Below, one piece after another: positions 9,913 to 18,275 of a stretch of DNA of 64,000 nucleotides; position 1 is the first letter of the stretch; the number at the start of each line of letters is the position of its first letter. The notes beneath the pieces were generated by a model. It did no database searches and was not told the DNA's origin. It was given only the letters and a program-made list of their open reading frames with translations. A program made the position numbers and the translations under genes. The stretch spans positions 868,001-932,000 of the forward strand of contig NZ_CP026167.1 in assembly GCF_002902985.1 (NCBI RefSeq). Reading direction: 5' to 3'. Source of the DNA: Leclercia sp. LSNIH1. Lineage in GTDB: Bacteria; Pseudomonadota; Gammaproteobacteria; Enterobacterales; Enterobacteriaceae.

Positions 9913-10063
9913 AACTTTGCCTCAGGCATTAGAAATAGCGCGTTATTGTACACGGATTAATCGCACTACAAAACAGGATCACAAACATCCCCCGCAAACA
10001 AGTATCGCAGAGATGCTTTGTGATCGCTTTCACGGAGCGGTAAAAGGGCACTTTAACGTAAAT

Positions 10064-10080
10064 TGCACCAATATGGTGCT
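10064..10080 (+). promoter_or_regulatory. NtrC site 1 of glnAp2 (-140)
   Basis: TGCACCAATATGGTGCT is a near-palindromic NtrC site. Its centre (10072) is 140 bases before the start point near 10212 predicted from the sigma54 promoter, the position of the strong distal site in E. coli. Confidence 0.9.
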
Positions 10081-10095
10081 CAATGTTCACATTGA

Positions 10096-10112
10096 AGCAC
10101 TATAATGGTGCA
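10096..10112 (+). promoter_or_regulatory. NtrC site 2 of glnAp2 (-108)
   Basis: AGCACTATAATGGTGCA is a second strong NtrC site centred at 10104, exactly 32 bases (three helical turns) from site 1. This allows cooperative binding of NtrC-phosphate. The sequence also overlaps the region where the sigma70 glnAp1 promoter lies in E. coli. Confidence 0.9.
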
Positions 10113-10114
10113 AC

Positions 10115-10175
10115 AAAACCACCGTGGTGCAGCCCTTTTGCACTACGGTGCGCATGATAGCGCCTTTTTGGGGTG
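10115..10175 (+). promoter_or_regulatory. Weaker NtrC sites 3-5 (governor region) of glnAp2
   Basis: Imperfect NtrC-like dyads are centred near 10123 (ACCACCGTGGTGCA), 10145 (TTGCACTACGGTGCG) and, weakly, 10167. The 22-base spacing and offsets of about -89, -67 and -45 match the low-affinity sites that limit expression at high NtrC-phosphate in E. coli. The last one is poor. Confidence 0.6.
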
Positions 10176-10184
10176 TTTTAAAAG

Positions 10185-10203
10185 TTGGCACAGATTTCGC
10201 TTT
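10185..10203 (+). promoter_or_regulatory. sigma54 promoter glnAp2
   Basis: TTGGCACAGATTTCGCTTT has the -24 GG (10187-10188) and -12 GC (10199-10200) of an RpoN promoter. The predicted start is about 10212, leaving an 89-base leader before glnA. Confidence 0.92.
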
Positions 10204-10300
10204 ATAAAAAATACGGCAACAAAAGGCACCACCGCCTGCCTTATACAGAATTTGAAGACCTCGTTACCACGACGACAATGACCAATCTGGAGAGTTAAGT

Positions 10301-11710
10301 ATGTCCGCTGAACACGTTTTGACGATGCTGAACGAACATGAAGTGAAGTTTGTTGATCTGCGCTTCACCGATACCAAAGGTAAAGAACAGCACGTCACTA
10401 TTCCTGCTCATCAGGTGAATGCCGAATTCTTTGAAGAAGGCAAAATGTTTGACGGCTCCTCCATTGGTGGCTGGAAAGGTATCAACGAATCCGACATGGT
10501 TCTGATGCCTGACGCATCTACTGCCCTCATTGACCCGTTCTTCGAAGAGTCTACCCTGATCATCCGTTGCGATATTCTTGAGCCAGGCACCCTGCAGGGT
10601 TACGACCGCGACCCACGCTCTATCGCTAAACGCGCTGAAGAGTATCTGCGCTCCACCGGCATCGCAGACACCGTTCTGTTCGGGCCAGAGCCAGAGTTCT
10701 TCCTGTTCGACGACATCCGTTTTGGTGCGACCACTTCCGGTTCCCACGTTGCTATCGATGATATCGAAGGCGCATGGAACTCCTCCACCAAATACGAAGG
10801 CGGTAACAAAGGTCACCGTCCAGCCGTTAAAGGCGGTTACTTCCCGGTTCCACCGGTTGACTCTTCCCAGGACATCCGTTCTACCATGTGTCTGATTATG
10901 GAAGAGATGGGTCTGGTTGTTGAAGCCCATCACCATGAAGTTGCAACTGCTGGCCAGAACGAAATCGCCACCCGTTTCAACACCATGACCAAGAAAGCGG
11001 ACGAAATTCAGATCTACAAATACGTTGTTCACAACGTTGCGCACCGCTTCGGTAAAACCGCGACCTTCATGCCAAAACCAATGTTTGGCGACAACGGTTC
11101 CGGTATGCACTGCCACATGTCCCTGTCCAAGAACGGGACTAACCTGTTCGCTGGCGACAAGTATGCGGGTCTGTCCGAGCAGGCACTGCACTACATTGGT
11201 GGGGTTATCAAACACGCTAAAGCGATCAACGCCCTGGCGAACCCAACCACTAACTCCTACAAGCGTCTGGTCCCAGGCTACGAAGCGCCAGTAATGCTGG
11301 CCTACTCTGCCCGTAACCGTTCTGCTTCTATCCGTATTCCGGTGGTAGCTTCTCCGAAAGCACGTCGTATCGAAGTGCGCTTCCCGGACCCAGCTGCTAA
11401 CCCATACCTGTGCTTCGCAGCACTGCTGATGGCGGGTCTGGACGGTATCAAGAACAAGATCCACCCGGGCGAAGCAATGGACAAAAACCTGTACGACCTG
11501 CCGCCAGAAGAAGCGAAAGAGATCCCACAGGTTGCCGGTTCTCTTGAAGAAGCCCTGCTGGCGCTGGACGCAGACCGCGAGTTCCTGACTGCGGGCGGCG
11601 TGTTCACTGACGAAGCGATCGATGCTTACATCGCACTGCGTATGGAAGAGAACGACCGCGTTCGCATGACGCCGCACCCGGTTGAGTTCGAACTGTACTA
11701 CAGCGTCTAA
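10301..11710 (+). CDS. glnA: Glutamine synthetase (type I-beta)
   Basis: The 469-residue protein matches E. coli GlnA. It condenses glutamate and ammonia with ATP to glutamine and assembles as a dodecamer. It has the N-terminal beta-grasp domain ([10 protein letters not shown]), the catalytic GS domain with [20 protein letters not shown] and [10 protein letters not shown], and the adenylylation tyrosine in [12 protein letters not shown] (about residue 398), so activity is tuned by GlnE. Codon use is strongly biased, as expected for high expression. The Shine-Dalgarno GGAG is at about 10290-10293. Nitrogen limitation should induce it through the sigma54/NtrC promoter upstream. Confidence 0.98.
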   Translation: MSAEHVLTMLNEHEVKFVDLRFTDTKGKEQHVTIPAHQVNAEFFEEGKMFDGSSIGGWKGINESDMVLMPDASTALIDPFFEESTLIIRCDILEPGTLQGYDRDPRSIAKRAEEYLRSTGIADTVLFGPEPEFFLFDDIRFGATTSGSHVAIDDIEGAWNSSTKYEGGNKGHRPAVKGGYFPVPPVDSSQDIRSTMCLIMEEMGLVVEAHHHEVATAGQNEIATRFNTMTKKADEIQIYKYVVHNVAHRFGKTATFMPKPMFGDNGSGMHCHMSLSKNGTNLFAGDKYAGLSEQALHYIGGVIKHAKAINALANPTTNSYKRLVPGYEAPVMLAYSARNRSASIRIPVVASPKARRIEVRFPDPAANPYLCFAALLMAGLDGIKNKIHPGEAMDKNLYDLPPEEAKEIPQVAGSLEEALLALDADREFLTAGGVFTDEAIDAYIALRMEENDRVRMTPHPVEFELYYSV

Positions 11711-11810
11711 TCTTCAATCCCTGTCGCGCGGCCTTTTCCGCGCGAGATTGATAGCCGTTTTTTTTGTTGCCGTGGAAACTTTTCAGCCCATCTTCGGATG
11801 GGCTTTTTTC
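11711..11810 (+). ncRNA. glnZ: glnA 3' UTR with terminator, candidate GlnZ-type sRNA
   Basis: The 3' UTR ends in a strong intrinsic terminator, AGCCCATC-TTCG-GATGGGCT followed by six T (11785-11809). A second GC-rich dyad, CGCGCGG...CCGCGCG, lies at about 11726-11743. In E. coli and Salmonella the glnA 3' UTR is processed into the Hfq-bound sRNA GlnZ. The placement and terminator fit, but the seed region cannot be confirmed here, so the terminator is certain and the sRNA is inferred. Confidence 0.5.
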
Positions 11811-11859
11811 ACCGCCAACAAGCTGATCTGACGCGTTTTTCGCCGTAAAAACGCTATAC

Positions 11860-11876
11860 TGCACTAAAATAGTGCA
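11860..11876 (+). promoter_or_regulatory. NtrC operator at the glnL promoter
   Basis: TGCACTAAAATAGTGCA is a nearly perfect palindrome of NtrC type. It directly follows the candidate -10 TATACT (11855-11860) and so would repress the internal promoter of glnL-glnG, as NtrC does at E. coli glnLp. Confidence 0.88.
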
Positions 11877-11898
11877 AACAACTCCAGGAGACTGCTGA

Positions 11899-12948
11899 AT
11901 GGCAACTGGCACGCTGCCCGATGCTGGGCAGATCCTCAATTCTCTTATCAACAGCATTTTACTGGTCGATGACGATCTGGCGGTGCATTACGCCAATCCC
12001 GCGGCCCAGCAGTTACTGGCGCAAAGTTCACGCAAACTGTTTGGCGCGCCGCTGCCCGAGCTGTTGAGTTATTTTTCCCTGAATATCGGCCTGATGCAGG
12101 AGAGTCTGCAGGCGGGGCAAGGTTTTACCGATAACGAAGTGACGCTGGTGATCGACGGACGCTCGCATATTCTGTCGCTGACCGCGCAGCGGCTGCCGGA
12201 AGGGCTCATTCTGCTGGAGATGGCGCCGATGGATAACCAGCGTCGCCTGAGTCAGGAGCAGCTCCAGCATGCTCAGCAGATTGCCGCCCGCGATCTGGTG
12301 CGCGGCCTCGCCCATGAGATCAAAAATCCGCTCGGCGGCCTGCGCGGCGCGGCGCAGCTGCTCACCAAAGCCCTGCCCGACCCGGCGCTGGCGGAATACA
12401 CCAACGTCATCATTGAACAGGCCGACCGCCTGCGGAACCTGGTGGATCGCCTGCTGGGACCGCAGCAACCCGGGATGCATGTCACCGAAAGCATTCACAA
12501 AGTGGCGGAGCGCGTCGTCAAGCTGGTGTCGATGGAACTGCCGGATAACGTCAGGTTAATTCGGGATTACGATCCCAGCCTGCCGGAACTGCCGCACGAT
12601 CCCGACCAGATTGAACAAGTTTTACTGAATATCGTGCGCAACGCCCTGCAGGCATTAGGGGCGGAAGGCGGAGAGATTATTCTGCGTACCCGCACCGCCT
12701 TTCAGCTCACCCTGCACGGCACACGCTACCGTCTGGCGGCCCGCATTGATGTGGAAGATAACGGCCCGGGCATTCCTTCCCATTTACAGGACACGCTGTT
12801 TTACCCGATGGTCAGCGGCCGTGAAGGCGGGACCGGGCTTGGCTTATCGATTGCCCGTAATTTGATAGATCAGCATTCCGGCAAAATTGAATTTACCAGT
12901 TGGCCGGGTCATACCGAGTTTTCGGTTTACCTGCCAATCAGGAAATAG
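11899..12948 (+). CDS. glnL: Nitrogen sensor kinase/phosphatase NtrB (GlnL)
   Basis: The 349-residue cytoplasmic histidine kinase is the same length as E. coli NtrB. It has an N-terminal PAS domain (to about residue 110), the DHp helix with the phosphorylated histidine at about 139 in [11 protein letters not shown], and a HATPase domain with N-box [19 protein letters not shown] and GTGLGLSIA. It phosphorylates NtrC under nitrogen limitation and dephosphorylates it when bound by PII (GlnB). Eleven bases separate it from glnG, consistent with one operon. CCAGGAGA precedes the ATG. Confidence 0.97.
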   Translation: MATGTLPDAGQILNSLINSILLVDDDLAVHYANPAAQQLLAQSSRKLFGAPLPELLSYFSLNIGLMQESLQAGQGFTDNEVTLVIDGRSHILSLTAQRLPEGLILLEMAPMDNQRRLSQEQLQHAQQIAARDLVRGLAHEIKNPLGGLRGAAQLLTKALPDPALAEYTNVIIEQADRLRNLVDRLLGPQQPGMHVTESIHKVAERVVKLVSMELPDNVRLIRDYDPSLPELPHDPDQIEQVLLNIVRNALQALGAEGGEIILRTRTAFQLTLHGTRYRLAARIDVEDNGPGIPSHLQDTLFYPMVSGREGGTGLGLSIARNLIDQHSGKIEFTSWPGHTEFSVYLPIRK

Positions 12949-12959
12949 AGGGTTAGGTT

Positions 12960-14372
12960 ATGCAACGAGGGATAGTCTGGGTAGTTGATGACGATAGCTC
13001 CATCCGCTGGGTGCTTGAACGGGCGCTTACCGGAGCAGGTTTAAGCTGCACCGCTTTTGAGAGCGGTGCCGATGTGCTTGATGCACTCACCACCAAAACC
13101 CCGGATGTGCTGCTGTCCGATATCCGTATGCCGGGAATGGATGGGCTCGCGCTGTTAAAACAGATCAAGCAGCGTCATCCGATGCTTCCGGTCATCATAA
13201 TGACCGCCCACTCCGATCTGGACGCCGCCGTCAGCGCTTACCAGCAGGGGGCGTTCGATTATCTGCCAAAACCGTTCGATATTGACGAAGCGGTGGCGCT
13301 GGTTGAACGCGCCATTAGCCACTATCAGGAACAGCAGCAGCCGCGTAATGCCCCGGTTTTCGGGCCTACCACCGATATCATTGGTGAAGCGCCGGCGATG
13401 CAGGATGTGTTTCGCATCATTGGTCGCCTGTCACGCTCCTCCATCAGCGTGCTGATTAACGGCGAGTCAGGCACAGGAAAAGAGCTGGTCGCGCATGCCC
13501 TGCATCGCCACAGCCCGCGCGTCAAAGCCCCGTTTATCGCCCTGAATATGGCGGCGATCCCCAAGGATTTGATTGAGTCCGAGCTGTTCGGCCATGAAAA
13601 AGGGGCCTTTACCGGCGCTAACACCATCCGTCAGGGTCGCTTTGAGCAGGCCGACGGCGGGACGCTGTTCCTGGATGAGATCGGTGATATGCCTCTCGAC
13701 GTTCAGACACGTCTGCTGCGCGTGCTGGCGGACGGCCAGTTTTACCGCGTGGGCGGCTACGCCCCGGTCAAAGTGGATGTGCGTATTATCGCCGCCACCC
13801 ACCAGAACCTGGAGCTGCGCGTCCAGGAGGGCAAATTCCGTGAAGACCTGTTCCACCGCCTGAACGTCATTCGCGTACACCTGCCGCCGCTGCGTGAGCG
13901 CCGGGAAGATATCCCGCGCCTGGCGCGTCATTTCCTGCAGGATGCCGCCCGGGAACTGGGCGTGGAAGCCAAGCTGCTGCACCCGGAAACCGAAGCGGCG
14001 CTGACGCGTCTGGCCTGGCCGGGTAACGTGCGTCAGCTGGAAAATACCTGCCGCTGGCTGACGGTGATGGCTGCCGGCCAGGAGGTGTTGATTCAGGATC
14101 TGCCGCCCGAGCTTTTCGAAACCCACGTTCCGGAAAGCAGCACCGGCCAGAGCCTGCCCGACAGCTGGGCGACACTGCTGGCGCAATGGGCCGATCGCGC
14201 GTTGCGCTCCGGTCATCAGGACCTGCTCTCCGAGGCGCAGCCCGAAATGGAGCGCACGCTGCTGACCACCGCGCTGCGCCATACCCAGGGCCACAAGCAG
14301 GAGGCGGCACGCCTGCTCGGCTGGGGGCGCAATACCCTGACGCGTAAGTTAAAAGAACTGGGGATGGAGTGA
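12960..14372 (+). CDS. glnG: Nitrogen response regulator NtrC (GlnG)
   Basis: A 470-residue sigma54 enhancer-binding protein. The receiver domain has acidic residues DDD at 10-12 and the phospho-acceptor D54 (LLSDIRMPG). The AAA+ domain has Walker A GESGTGKE, the sigma54-contacting GAFTGA loop, Walker B LFLDEIGD and an arginine-rich segment FREDLFHRLNVIR. A Fis-type helix-turn-helix ends the protein (HKQEAARLLGWGRNTLTRKL). It activates glnAp2 and represses glnLp through the TGCACT...GGTGCA sites seen upstream of glnA and glnL. Confidence 0.98.
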   Translation: MQRGIVWVVDDDSSIRWVLERALTGAGLSCTAFESGADVLDALTTKTPDVLLSDIRMPGMDGLALLKQIKQRHPMLPVIIMTAHSDLDAAVSAYQQGAFDYLPKPFDIDEAVALVERAISHYQEQQQPRNAPVFGPTTDIIGEAPAMQDVFRIIGRLSRSSISVLINGESGTGKELVAHALHRHSPRVKAPFIALNMAAIPKDLIESELFGHEKGAFTGANTIRQGRFEQADGGTLFLDEIGDMPLDVQTRLLRVLADGQFYRVGGYAPVKVDVRIIAATHQNLELRVQEGKFREDLFHRLNVIRVHLPPLRERREDIPRLARHFLQDAARELGVEAKLLHPETEAALTRLAWPGNVRQLENTCRWLTVMAAGQEVLIQDLPPELFETHVPESSTGQSLPDSWATLLAQWADRALRSGHQDLLSEAQPEMERTLLTTALRHTQGHKQEAARLLGWGRNTLTRKLKELGME

Positions 14373-14403
14373 TCGCCTCCCCCCTGTGTAAAGAGAGTTA
14401 ATT

Positions 14404-14432
14404 AAGCGCAAAGTGATGCTATTTTGCGCTTT
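14404..14432 (+). terminator. Possible terminator after glnG
   Basis: AAGCGCAAA and TTTTGCGCTT pair around a GTGATGCTA loop, but the following TACTGT is a poor U-tract. It is a weak or partial terminator at best. Confidence 0.45.
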
Positions 14433-14483
14433 ACTGTACTGATGAGTTGAGTATGATCTTGCCCGGAAAATGGGGGGGTCATC

Positions 14484-14606
14484 ATGCTGGAATCGATCGT
14501 GAATTTGTTGTCTGGCGGCCTTGAAGCCAGCGCAGCAGCGGGACATACACCACAAACGGCCATTGCAGCTGTGCTGTGTGCGGCGCTGGTGGGGTTGTTT
14601 AGCTAG
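14484..14606 (+). CDS. yshB: Small membrane protein YshB
   Basis: A 40-codon ORF starting ATG CTG GAA TCG and ending FS-TAG. It encodes MLESIVNLLSGG followed by an alanine-rich linker, HTPQTAIAAVLCAALVGLFS. This matches the E. coli small protein YshB (36 residues) in the same place between glnG and hemN, with a short insertion (LEASAAAG region). The last 20 residues form one hydrophobic helix, so it is probably an inner-membrane protein. A purine run GGGGGGG (about 14472-14478) precedes the start. In Salmonella YshB is linked to growth inside host cells; its molecular role is unknown. Confidence 0.85.
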   Translation: MLESIVNLLSGGLEASAAAGHTPQTAIAAVLCAALVGLFS

Positions 14607-14672
14607 CACTTCGCTTACCCGGCCTACGAAAGCGCGAAATGTAGGCCGGGTAAGGCGAAGCCGCCACCCGGT
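14607..14672. repeat. Paired inverted REP-like elements (BIME-like)
   Basis: CTTACCCGGCCTAC (near 14613-14626) and GTAGGCCGGGTAAG (near 14641-14654) are inverted copies flanking AAAGCGCGAAAT, followed by GCGAAGCCGCCACCCGG. They fold into a long hairpin between the convergent yshB and hemN genes. Confidence 0.85.
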
Positions 14673-14680
14673 AATGCGGC

Positions 14681-16054
14681 TTAAATCACCCGCGAGAACT
14701 GCTGCATACGGGCTTTCTGCCGCAGATAGGCATCGAAGCACATACAGATATTACGAATCAACAAACGCCCTTTCGGCGTAACTTCAATCGCATTCTCCGT
14801 CACCTCCACCAGCCCATCTTTCGCCAGCGGCGCCAGCAGCTTTATATCTTCCGCAAAGTAATCTTTAAAAACGAGATCCCACTGCGCTTCCACCGTGCGG
14901 AAGTCGAGACGGAAGTTACAGATTAGCGCCTTGATCACGTCCCGGCGAATACAGTCGTCGCGGGTTAACGCGATGCCGCGCCACAGTGCGTTGCCGGTCT
15001 CATCCACCTGCTGATAGTAGAGCTTCAGCTCTTTCTGGTTTTGCGCATAACAGTCGCCAATCATGCTGATGGCCGACACGCCCATCCCCAGCAGGTCCGT
15101 ATCGCCCTGGGTGGTGTAACCCTGGAAGTTACGATGCAGAACGCCTTCTCGCTGGGCAATCGCCAGCTCGTCATCCGGTCGGGCAAAGTGATCCATGCCG
15201 ATGAACTGGTAGCCGGTCTGGGTTAACGATGTGATGGTTTCCTGCAGGATATCCAGTTTTTGCTGCGCGGATGGCAGATCGGCATCTTTGATTTTGCGTT
15301 GGGCAGCAAACAGCGTCGGCAGATGCGCATAGTTGAAGACGCTCAGGCGGTCCGGGTTGAGTTCCGCCACGCGCTTCAACGTGTAGGCGAAACTTTCTGG
15401 CGTCTGCTTCGGCAGGCCATAAATCAGATCGATATTGGTGGAGGTGAAGCCAATCTCCCGGGCATGATTTAACAGAGCGAAGATGAACTCTTCATCCTGC
15501 TCACGGTTAACCAGCCGCTGGACCTCTTTATTAAAGTCCTGCACGCCCATACTCAGCCGGTTAAACCCTTCGGCACGCAGATGATCGAGCACATCCAGCT
15601 CGATTTCCCGCGGGTCTACTTCGATAGAGATTTCAGCATCGCCATTGAAGCGGAAGTTATTCCGCAGCAGGGTCATCAGACGGCTGATCTGCGCTTTATT
15701 CAGGTAGGTCGGCGTACCGCCGCCCCAGTGGAGCTGGCTGACGTGACGACCGGCGAACTGCGGCGCGCGGTGCAGGATCTCCTGCTCAAGCGCATCCAGA
15801 TAGTGATCCGCCTTGTGCTGCTGGCGGGTCACAATTTTGTTGCAGCCACAGAAATAGCAGAGCTTGTGGCAGAACGGGATATGAACATACAGAGAGAGCG
15901 GGCGGTCAGGATAACGCGCTACCGCCTGCTGAAACTGGGTTTGACCGAACGCGTCGGAAAACTCCAGCGCAGTGGGATACGAGGTATAACGCGGCCCGGA
16001 ATAGTTATATTTCTGGATCAGGGCCAGATCCCAGTCGATGGTTGCTACAGACAT
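14681..16054 (-). CDS. hemN: Oxygen-independent coproporphyrinogen III oxidase
   Basis: A 457-residue radical-SAM enzyme, the same length as E. coli HemN. It converts coproporphyrinogen III to protoporphyrinogen IX for anaerobic haem synthesis. The [4Fe-4S] motif is in FCHKLCYFCGC (CxxxCxxC, about residues 62-69), followed by the SAM-binding GGGTPTYL. I take the ATG at 16052-16054 (AAGGAG a few bases upstream, E. coli-like start MSVATIDWDLALIQKY). The frame remains open 28 codons further upstream, but that stretch overlaps the preceding small ORF and does not resemble HemN. Confidence 0.97.
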   Translation of the reverse strand: MSVATIDWDLALIQKYNYSGPRYTSYPTALEFSDAFGQTQFQQAVARYPDRPLSLYVHIPFCHKLCYFCGCNKIVTRQQHKADHYLDALEQEILHRAPQFAGRHVSQLHWGGGTPTYLNKAQISRLMTLLRNNFRFNGDAEISIEVDPREIELDVLDHLRAEGFNRLSMGVQDFNKEVQRLVNREQDEEFIFALLNHAREIGFTSTNIDLIYGLPKQTPESFAYTLKRVAELNPDRLSVFNYAHLPTLFAAQRKIKDADLPSAQQKLDILQETITSLTQTGYQFIGMDHFARPDDELAIAQREGVLHRNFQGYTTQGDTDLLGMGVSAISMIGDCYAQNQKELKLYYQQVDETGNALWRGIALTRDDCIRRDVIKALICNFRLDFRTVEAQWDLVFKDYFAEDIKLLAPLAKDGLVEVTENAIEVTPKGRLLIRNICMCFDAYLRQKARMQQFSRVI

Positions 16055-16056
16055 GC

Positions 16057-16239
16057 TCACTCCTTCCGTTGGTGTCGCGTTCGTATACGGCGGCCCGTTC
16101 TGCCCCCTGTGCGGGCCATGAATCGGGTGCGCAGCCACTTCTGTCGCCGCGACAACCGCCGTAGTTTAACGAATAACCACACCAGATAACATATAACCGG
16201 AAGGGTTATTAGCAGGACAATAGAACCTGCCGGGTGCAA
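16057..16239 (-). CDS. Putative small membrane protein between yihI and hemN (TTG start)
   Basis: A 60-codon ORF starts at TTG (16237-16239), four bases after the yihI stop, and ends 3 bases before the hemN ATG. It therefore fills the gap in a tight yihI-ORF-hemN array. The sequence has one strong transmembrane helix (GSIVLLITLPVICYLVWLFV, residues 5-24) and a very basic tail rich in Arg. AAAGGTGG, overlapping the end of yihI, lies about 9 bases before the TTG. I do not recognise a characterised family. In some other gammaproteobacteria I recall a longer membrane gene (DUF2489) at this locus, so this could be a remnant of it. The start codon is inferred. Confidence 0.5.
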   Translation of the reverse strand: MHPAGSIVLLITLPVICYLVWLFVKLRRLSRRQKWLRTRFMARTGGRTGRRIRTRHQRKE

Positions 16240-16242
16240 ATG

Positions 16243-16755
16243 TTAGTTTCCACCTTTCAACAGGCGCATCATGTCTTCCTGTTTCTCTTCTTCTTCCTCT
16301 TCGTCTTCATCGTCGTAAGAGAGGCCAAGCTTCTGCATCAGTTCATCGATGCGATCCAGTTTGGCATCTACCCATGACTGCTCTTCGGCATTCAGGGTTT
16401 CGCCCTCTTCAAGACGTTCCAGCAGCGCGTCCAGGCGCTCATCATTCTCCAGCAAATCCAGCTCAGCCTGCGGTGAAAGCATAGGTTTCTCGCTCTTCGG
16501 TTTGTGCTGCCTGGTGACCGGGGCATCGGTCACGCCTAATGGAACCGGTTTTTTACTGCCGATACGCGGGTCTTTCTGCTGCTTGTTATTCGCAGACGCG
16601 CCCGAAGTACCGCCACTCGCGCGGCTACCCGCAGCATGACCACGATGTTTTTTCTCGCGTTTGCGATCGCGCGCTTCCTGATTCAGTTCTTCGCGCGTTT
16701 TGCGGCGTGCTTTAGCAGGACGTTTAGCGCCTGCAGCGGAGGTCGGTTTTTTCAT
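16243..16755 (-). CDS. yihI: Der GTPase-activating protein YihI
   Basis: A 170-residue protein matching E. coli YihI. The N-terminal half is highly basic and low-complexity ([34 protein letters not shown]) and the C-terminal half is acidic ([13 protein letters not shown]). YihI stimulates the GTPase Der (EngA) and so modulates 50S subunit biogenesis. Its charged tails fit a ribosome-assembly role. It is transcribed towards hemN and follows the csrC gene on the same strand. Confidence 0.93.
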   Translation of the reverse strand: MKKPTSAAGAKRPAKARRKTREELNQEARDRKREKKHRGHAAGSRASGGTSGASANNKQQKDPRIGSKKPVPLGVTDAPVTRQHKPKSEKPMLSPQAELDLLENDERLDALLERLEEGETLNAEEQSWVDAKLDRIDELMQKLGLSYDDEDEEEEEEKQEDMMRLLKGGN

Positions 16756-16822
16756 GTGTTTTGTCTTAAAGTCGTTTTCTTGAGTATAGAATTGCGGCGA
16801 AATCTAGCAGAAAGCAAGCAAA

Positions 16823-17066
16823 GAAAAAAGGCGACAGAGCAATCTGTCGCCTTTTTTCCTGACTCACAACCCATTACGGGTCTGACAATCCCTGTTTGCT
16901 TACGACTCACCCTGTCTATCCATTAGCAGGTACCGTCCGTGATAGGTTCCATTTCCCTTTGTAACGCCTCCAAGGCGTACGTCTTCCTGACTTTCCTGTG
17001 TCTTCGCCTCCTGGCGCTCCTGACCCTAATCCTTAAGTCTGGCTCCTGTCGGCATCCTCGCCGTTG
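16823..17066 (-). ncRNA. csrC: CsrC regulatory RNA
   Basis: On the minus strand this roughly 244-nt region matches E. coli CsrC in length, position (between yihI and engB) and sequence. It contains many GGA or AGGA motifs in loops (for example GCGAGGATGC, AGGGTCAGGAGCGCCAGGAGGCG, GTCAGGAAGAC), which bind and titrate the translational regulator CsrA. The 3' end is an intrinsic terminator: GGCGACAG-ATTGCT-CTGTCGCC then T6 (16824-16851). The 5' end is placed by alignment with E. coli. A possible -10 TAAAGT lies at 17073-17078 on the minus strand. Confidence 0.93.
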
Positions 17067-17296
17067 AACGCTACTTTACCGTTTCCGGCTAAACGCACAA
17101 GCCACAAACGCACTTTTACCGAGTATTTCAGACTAAGACTAAAAGTTAATAGGTTGATTTTAATCGTTTTGATTTTTTAATGCGCTGCGATTTTTCTTAA
17201 ATATCCCATAGTAAAAATGGCAGACCTCTCACAAAGCTCAGGGTTTTTACTTACAGCCGGGTTGCCGATGGGAAAAGCCTTTTCTCTCTGTTCAGG

Positions 17297-17302
17297 TATA
17301 AT
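17297..17302 (+). promoter_or_regulatory. Probable engB promoter -10
   Basis: A perfect TATAAT lies 34 bases upstream of the engB start. No good -35 hexamer is visible at the standard distance. Confidence 0.5.
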
Positions 17303-17336
17303 CCCCCCAACGTTACGAATTTCTGGAGACAACCAC

Positions 17337-17963
17337 GTGACCAACCTGAATTATCACCAGACGCATTTTCTCCTCAGTGCGCCTGATATTCGCCATTTAC
17401 CCGCCGATACGGGTCTTGAAGTGGCATTTGCTGGCCGGTCCAACGCGGGGAAATCCAGCGCTCTGAATACCCTGACCAATCAGAAAAGCCTGGCGCGTAC
17501 CTCTAAAACGCCTGGCCGCACCCAGCTGATTAACCTGTTTGAAGTCGCACCGGGCAAGCGCCTGGTGGATTTACCAGGCTACGGCTATGCAGAAGTTCCG
17601 GAAGAGATGAAACTCAAGTGGCAGCGCGCGCTGGGGGAATATCTTGAAAAACGTCTGTGTCTGAAGGGCCTGGTCGTCCTGATGGATATTCGTCATCCGC
17701 TTAAAGATCTCGATCAGCAGATGATCCACTGGGCCGTAGAGAGCGGGATCCAGGTGCTGGTACTGCTCACTAAAGCCGACAAGCTGGCCAGCGGCGCGCG
17801 TAAAGCGCAGGTGAATATGGTGCGTGAAGCCGTGCTGGCGTTTAACGGCGACATCCAGGTAGAGGCGTTTTCTTCGCTGAAGAAGCAAGGCGTGGACAAA
17901 CTGCGTGAGAAACTGGATATCTGGTACAGCGAGCTGGAACCCGCGTCAGAAGCGGATGAGTAA
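17337..17963 (+). CDS. engB: Ribosome-biogenesis GTPase EngB (YihA/YsxC)
   Basis: A 208-residue P-loop GTPase required for 50S assembly. The motifs are G1 [10 protein letters not shown]2 region [10 protein letters not shown]3 [11 protein letters not shown]4 TKADK and G5 SSLKKQG. The frame is open 40 codons further upstream, but I take GTG at 17337-17339: GGAG lies at 17325-17328 with an 8-base gap, and the protein then begins [10 protein letters not shown] exactly as the E. coli protein does. It is divergent from csrC and convergent with spf. Confidence 0.95.
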   Translation: MTNLNYHQTHFLLSAPDIRHLPADTGLEVAFAGRSNAGKSSALNTLTNQKSLARTSKTPGRTQLINLFEVAPGKRLVDLPGYGYAEVPEEMKLKWQRALGEYLEKRLCLKGLVVLMDIRHPLKDLDQQMIHWAVESGIQVLVLLTKADKLASGARKAQVNMVREAVLAFNGDIQVEAFSSLKKQGVDKLREKLDIWYSELEPASEADE

Positions 17964-18019
17964 AGATGAGCGCGGCGATGTCCGCGCTTTTTTTTGCGCT
18001 GACCTTATCTTTGACGCAA

Positions 18020-18128
18020 TAAAAAACGCCCCAGTCATTACTGACTGGGGCGGCTAAAATATTCAGCCAAATCCGATTACGTGAAGTAAAAGGTCTGAAA
18101 GATAGAACATCTTACCTCTGTACCCTAC
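18020..18128 (-). ncRNA. spf: Spot 42 sRNA
   Basis: The minus strand from 18128 to 18020 reads GTAGGGTACAGAGGTAAGATG and continues as an almost exact 109-nt copy of E. coli Spot 42. It ends in the terminator GCCCCAGTCA-GTAAT-GACTGGGGC followed by T6. Spot 42 is an Hfq-dependent RNA repressed by cAMP-CRP that down-regulates galK and many catabolic genes. It lies just downstream of polA as in E. coli. Confidence 0.97.
18063..18110 (-). CDS. spfP: SpfP, 15-residue protein encoded inside Spot 42
   Basis: ATG at 18108-18110 opens a 15-codon ORF, MFYLSDLLLHVIGFG, ending in TGA at 18063-18065, with GAGGTAAG directly upstream. The same peptide from E. coli Spot 42 has been reported to be translated and to affect CRP-dependent regulation. 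Conservation of frame, start and ribosome binding site supports it here, although the RNA itself is nearly invariant, so this is not independent evidence. Confidence 0.6.
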   Translation of the reverse strand: MFYLSDLLLHVIGFG

Positions 18129-18135
18129 GTGGATA

Positions 18136-18163
18136 ACTCTACCCTTTTTTGAACTACAGACAA
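18136..18163 (-). promoter_or_regulatory. spf promoter
   Basis: On the minus strand, TTGTCT (18158-18163) and TAGAGT (18136-18141) are 16 bases apart and end 8 bases before the Spot 42 start at 18128. Confidence 0.7.
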
Positions 18164-18275
18164 AGCACTTTTTGTAGTTTTTTTTCATTCTTTACATAGG
18201 GAATTCTAATGATCGTCACAAAACGTTCATGGATATGTTGCTTACTTACAGAAAGTGTTCATATCCCAGAAAGCG

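Noticed and set aside
8140..9960. 606-codon plus-strand ORF over typA
   Set aside because: It is exactly antisense to typA, whose GTPase motifs and E. coli-like length are clear. The ORF is an artefact of biased codon use and has no recognisable domains.
16055..16138. 28-codon upstream extension of hemN
   Set aside because: The extension overlaps the small ORF between yihI and hemN, is not similar to HemN, and the ATG at 16052-16054 has a good AAGGAG and gives the 457-residue E. coli length.
17217..17336. 40-codon upstream extension of engB
   Set aside because: It would contain the TATAAT promoter element, and the GTG at 17337 has a well-spaced GGAG and an E. coli-like N-terminus.
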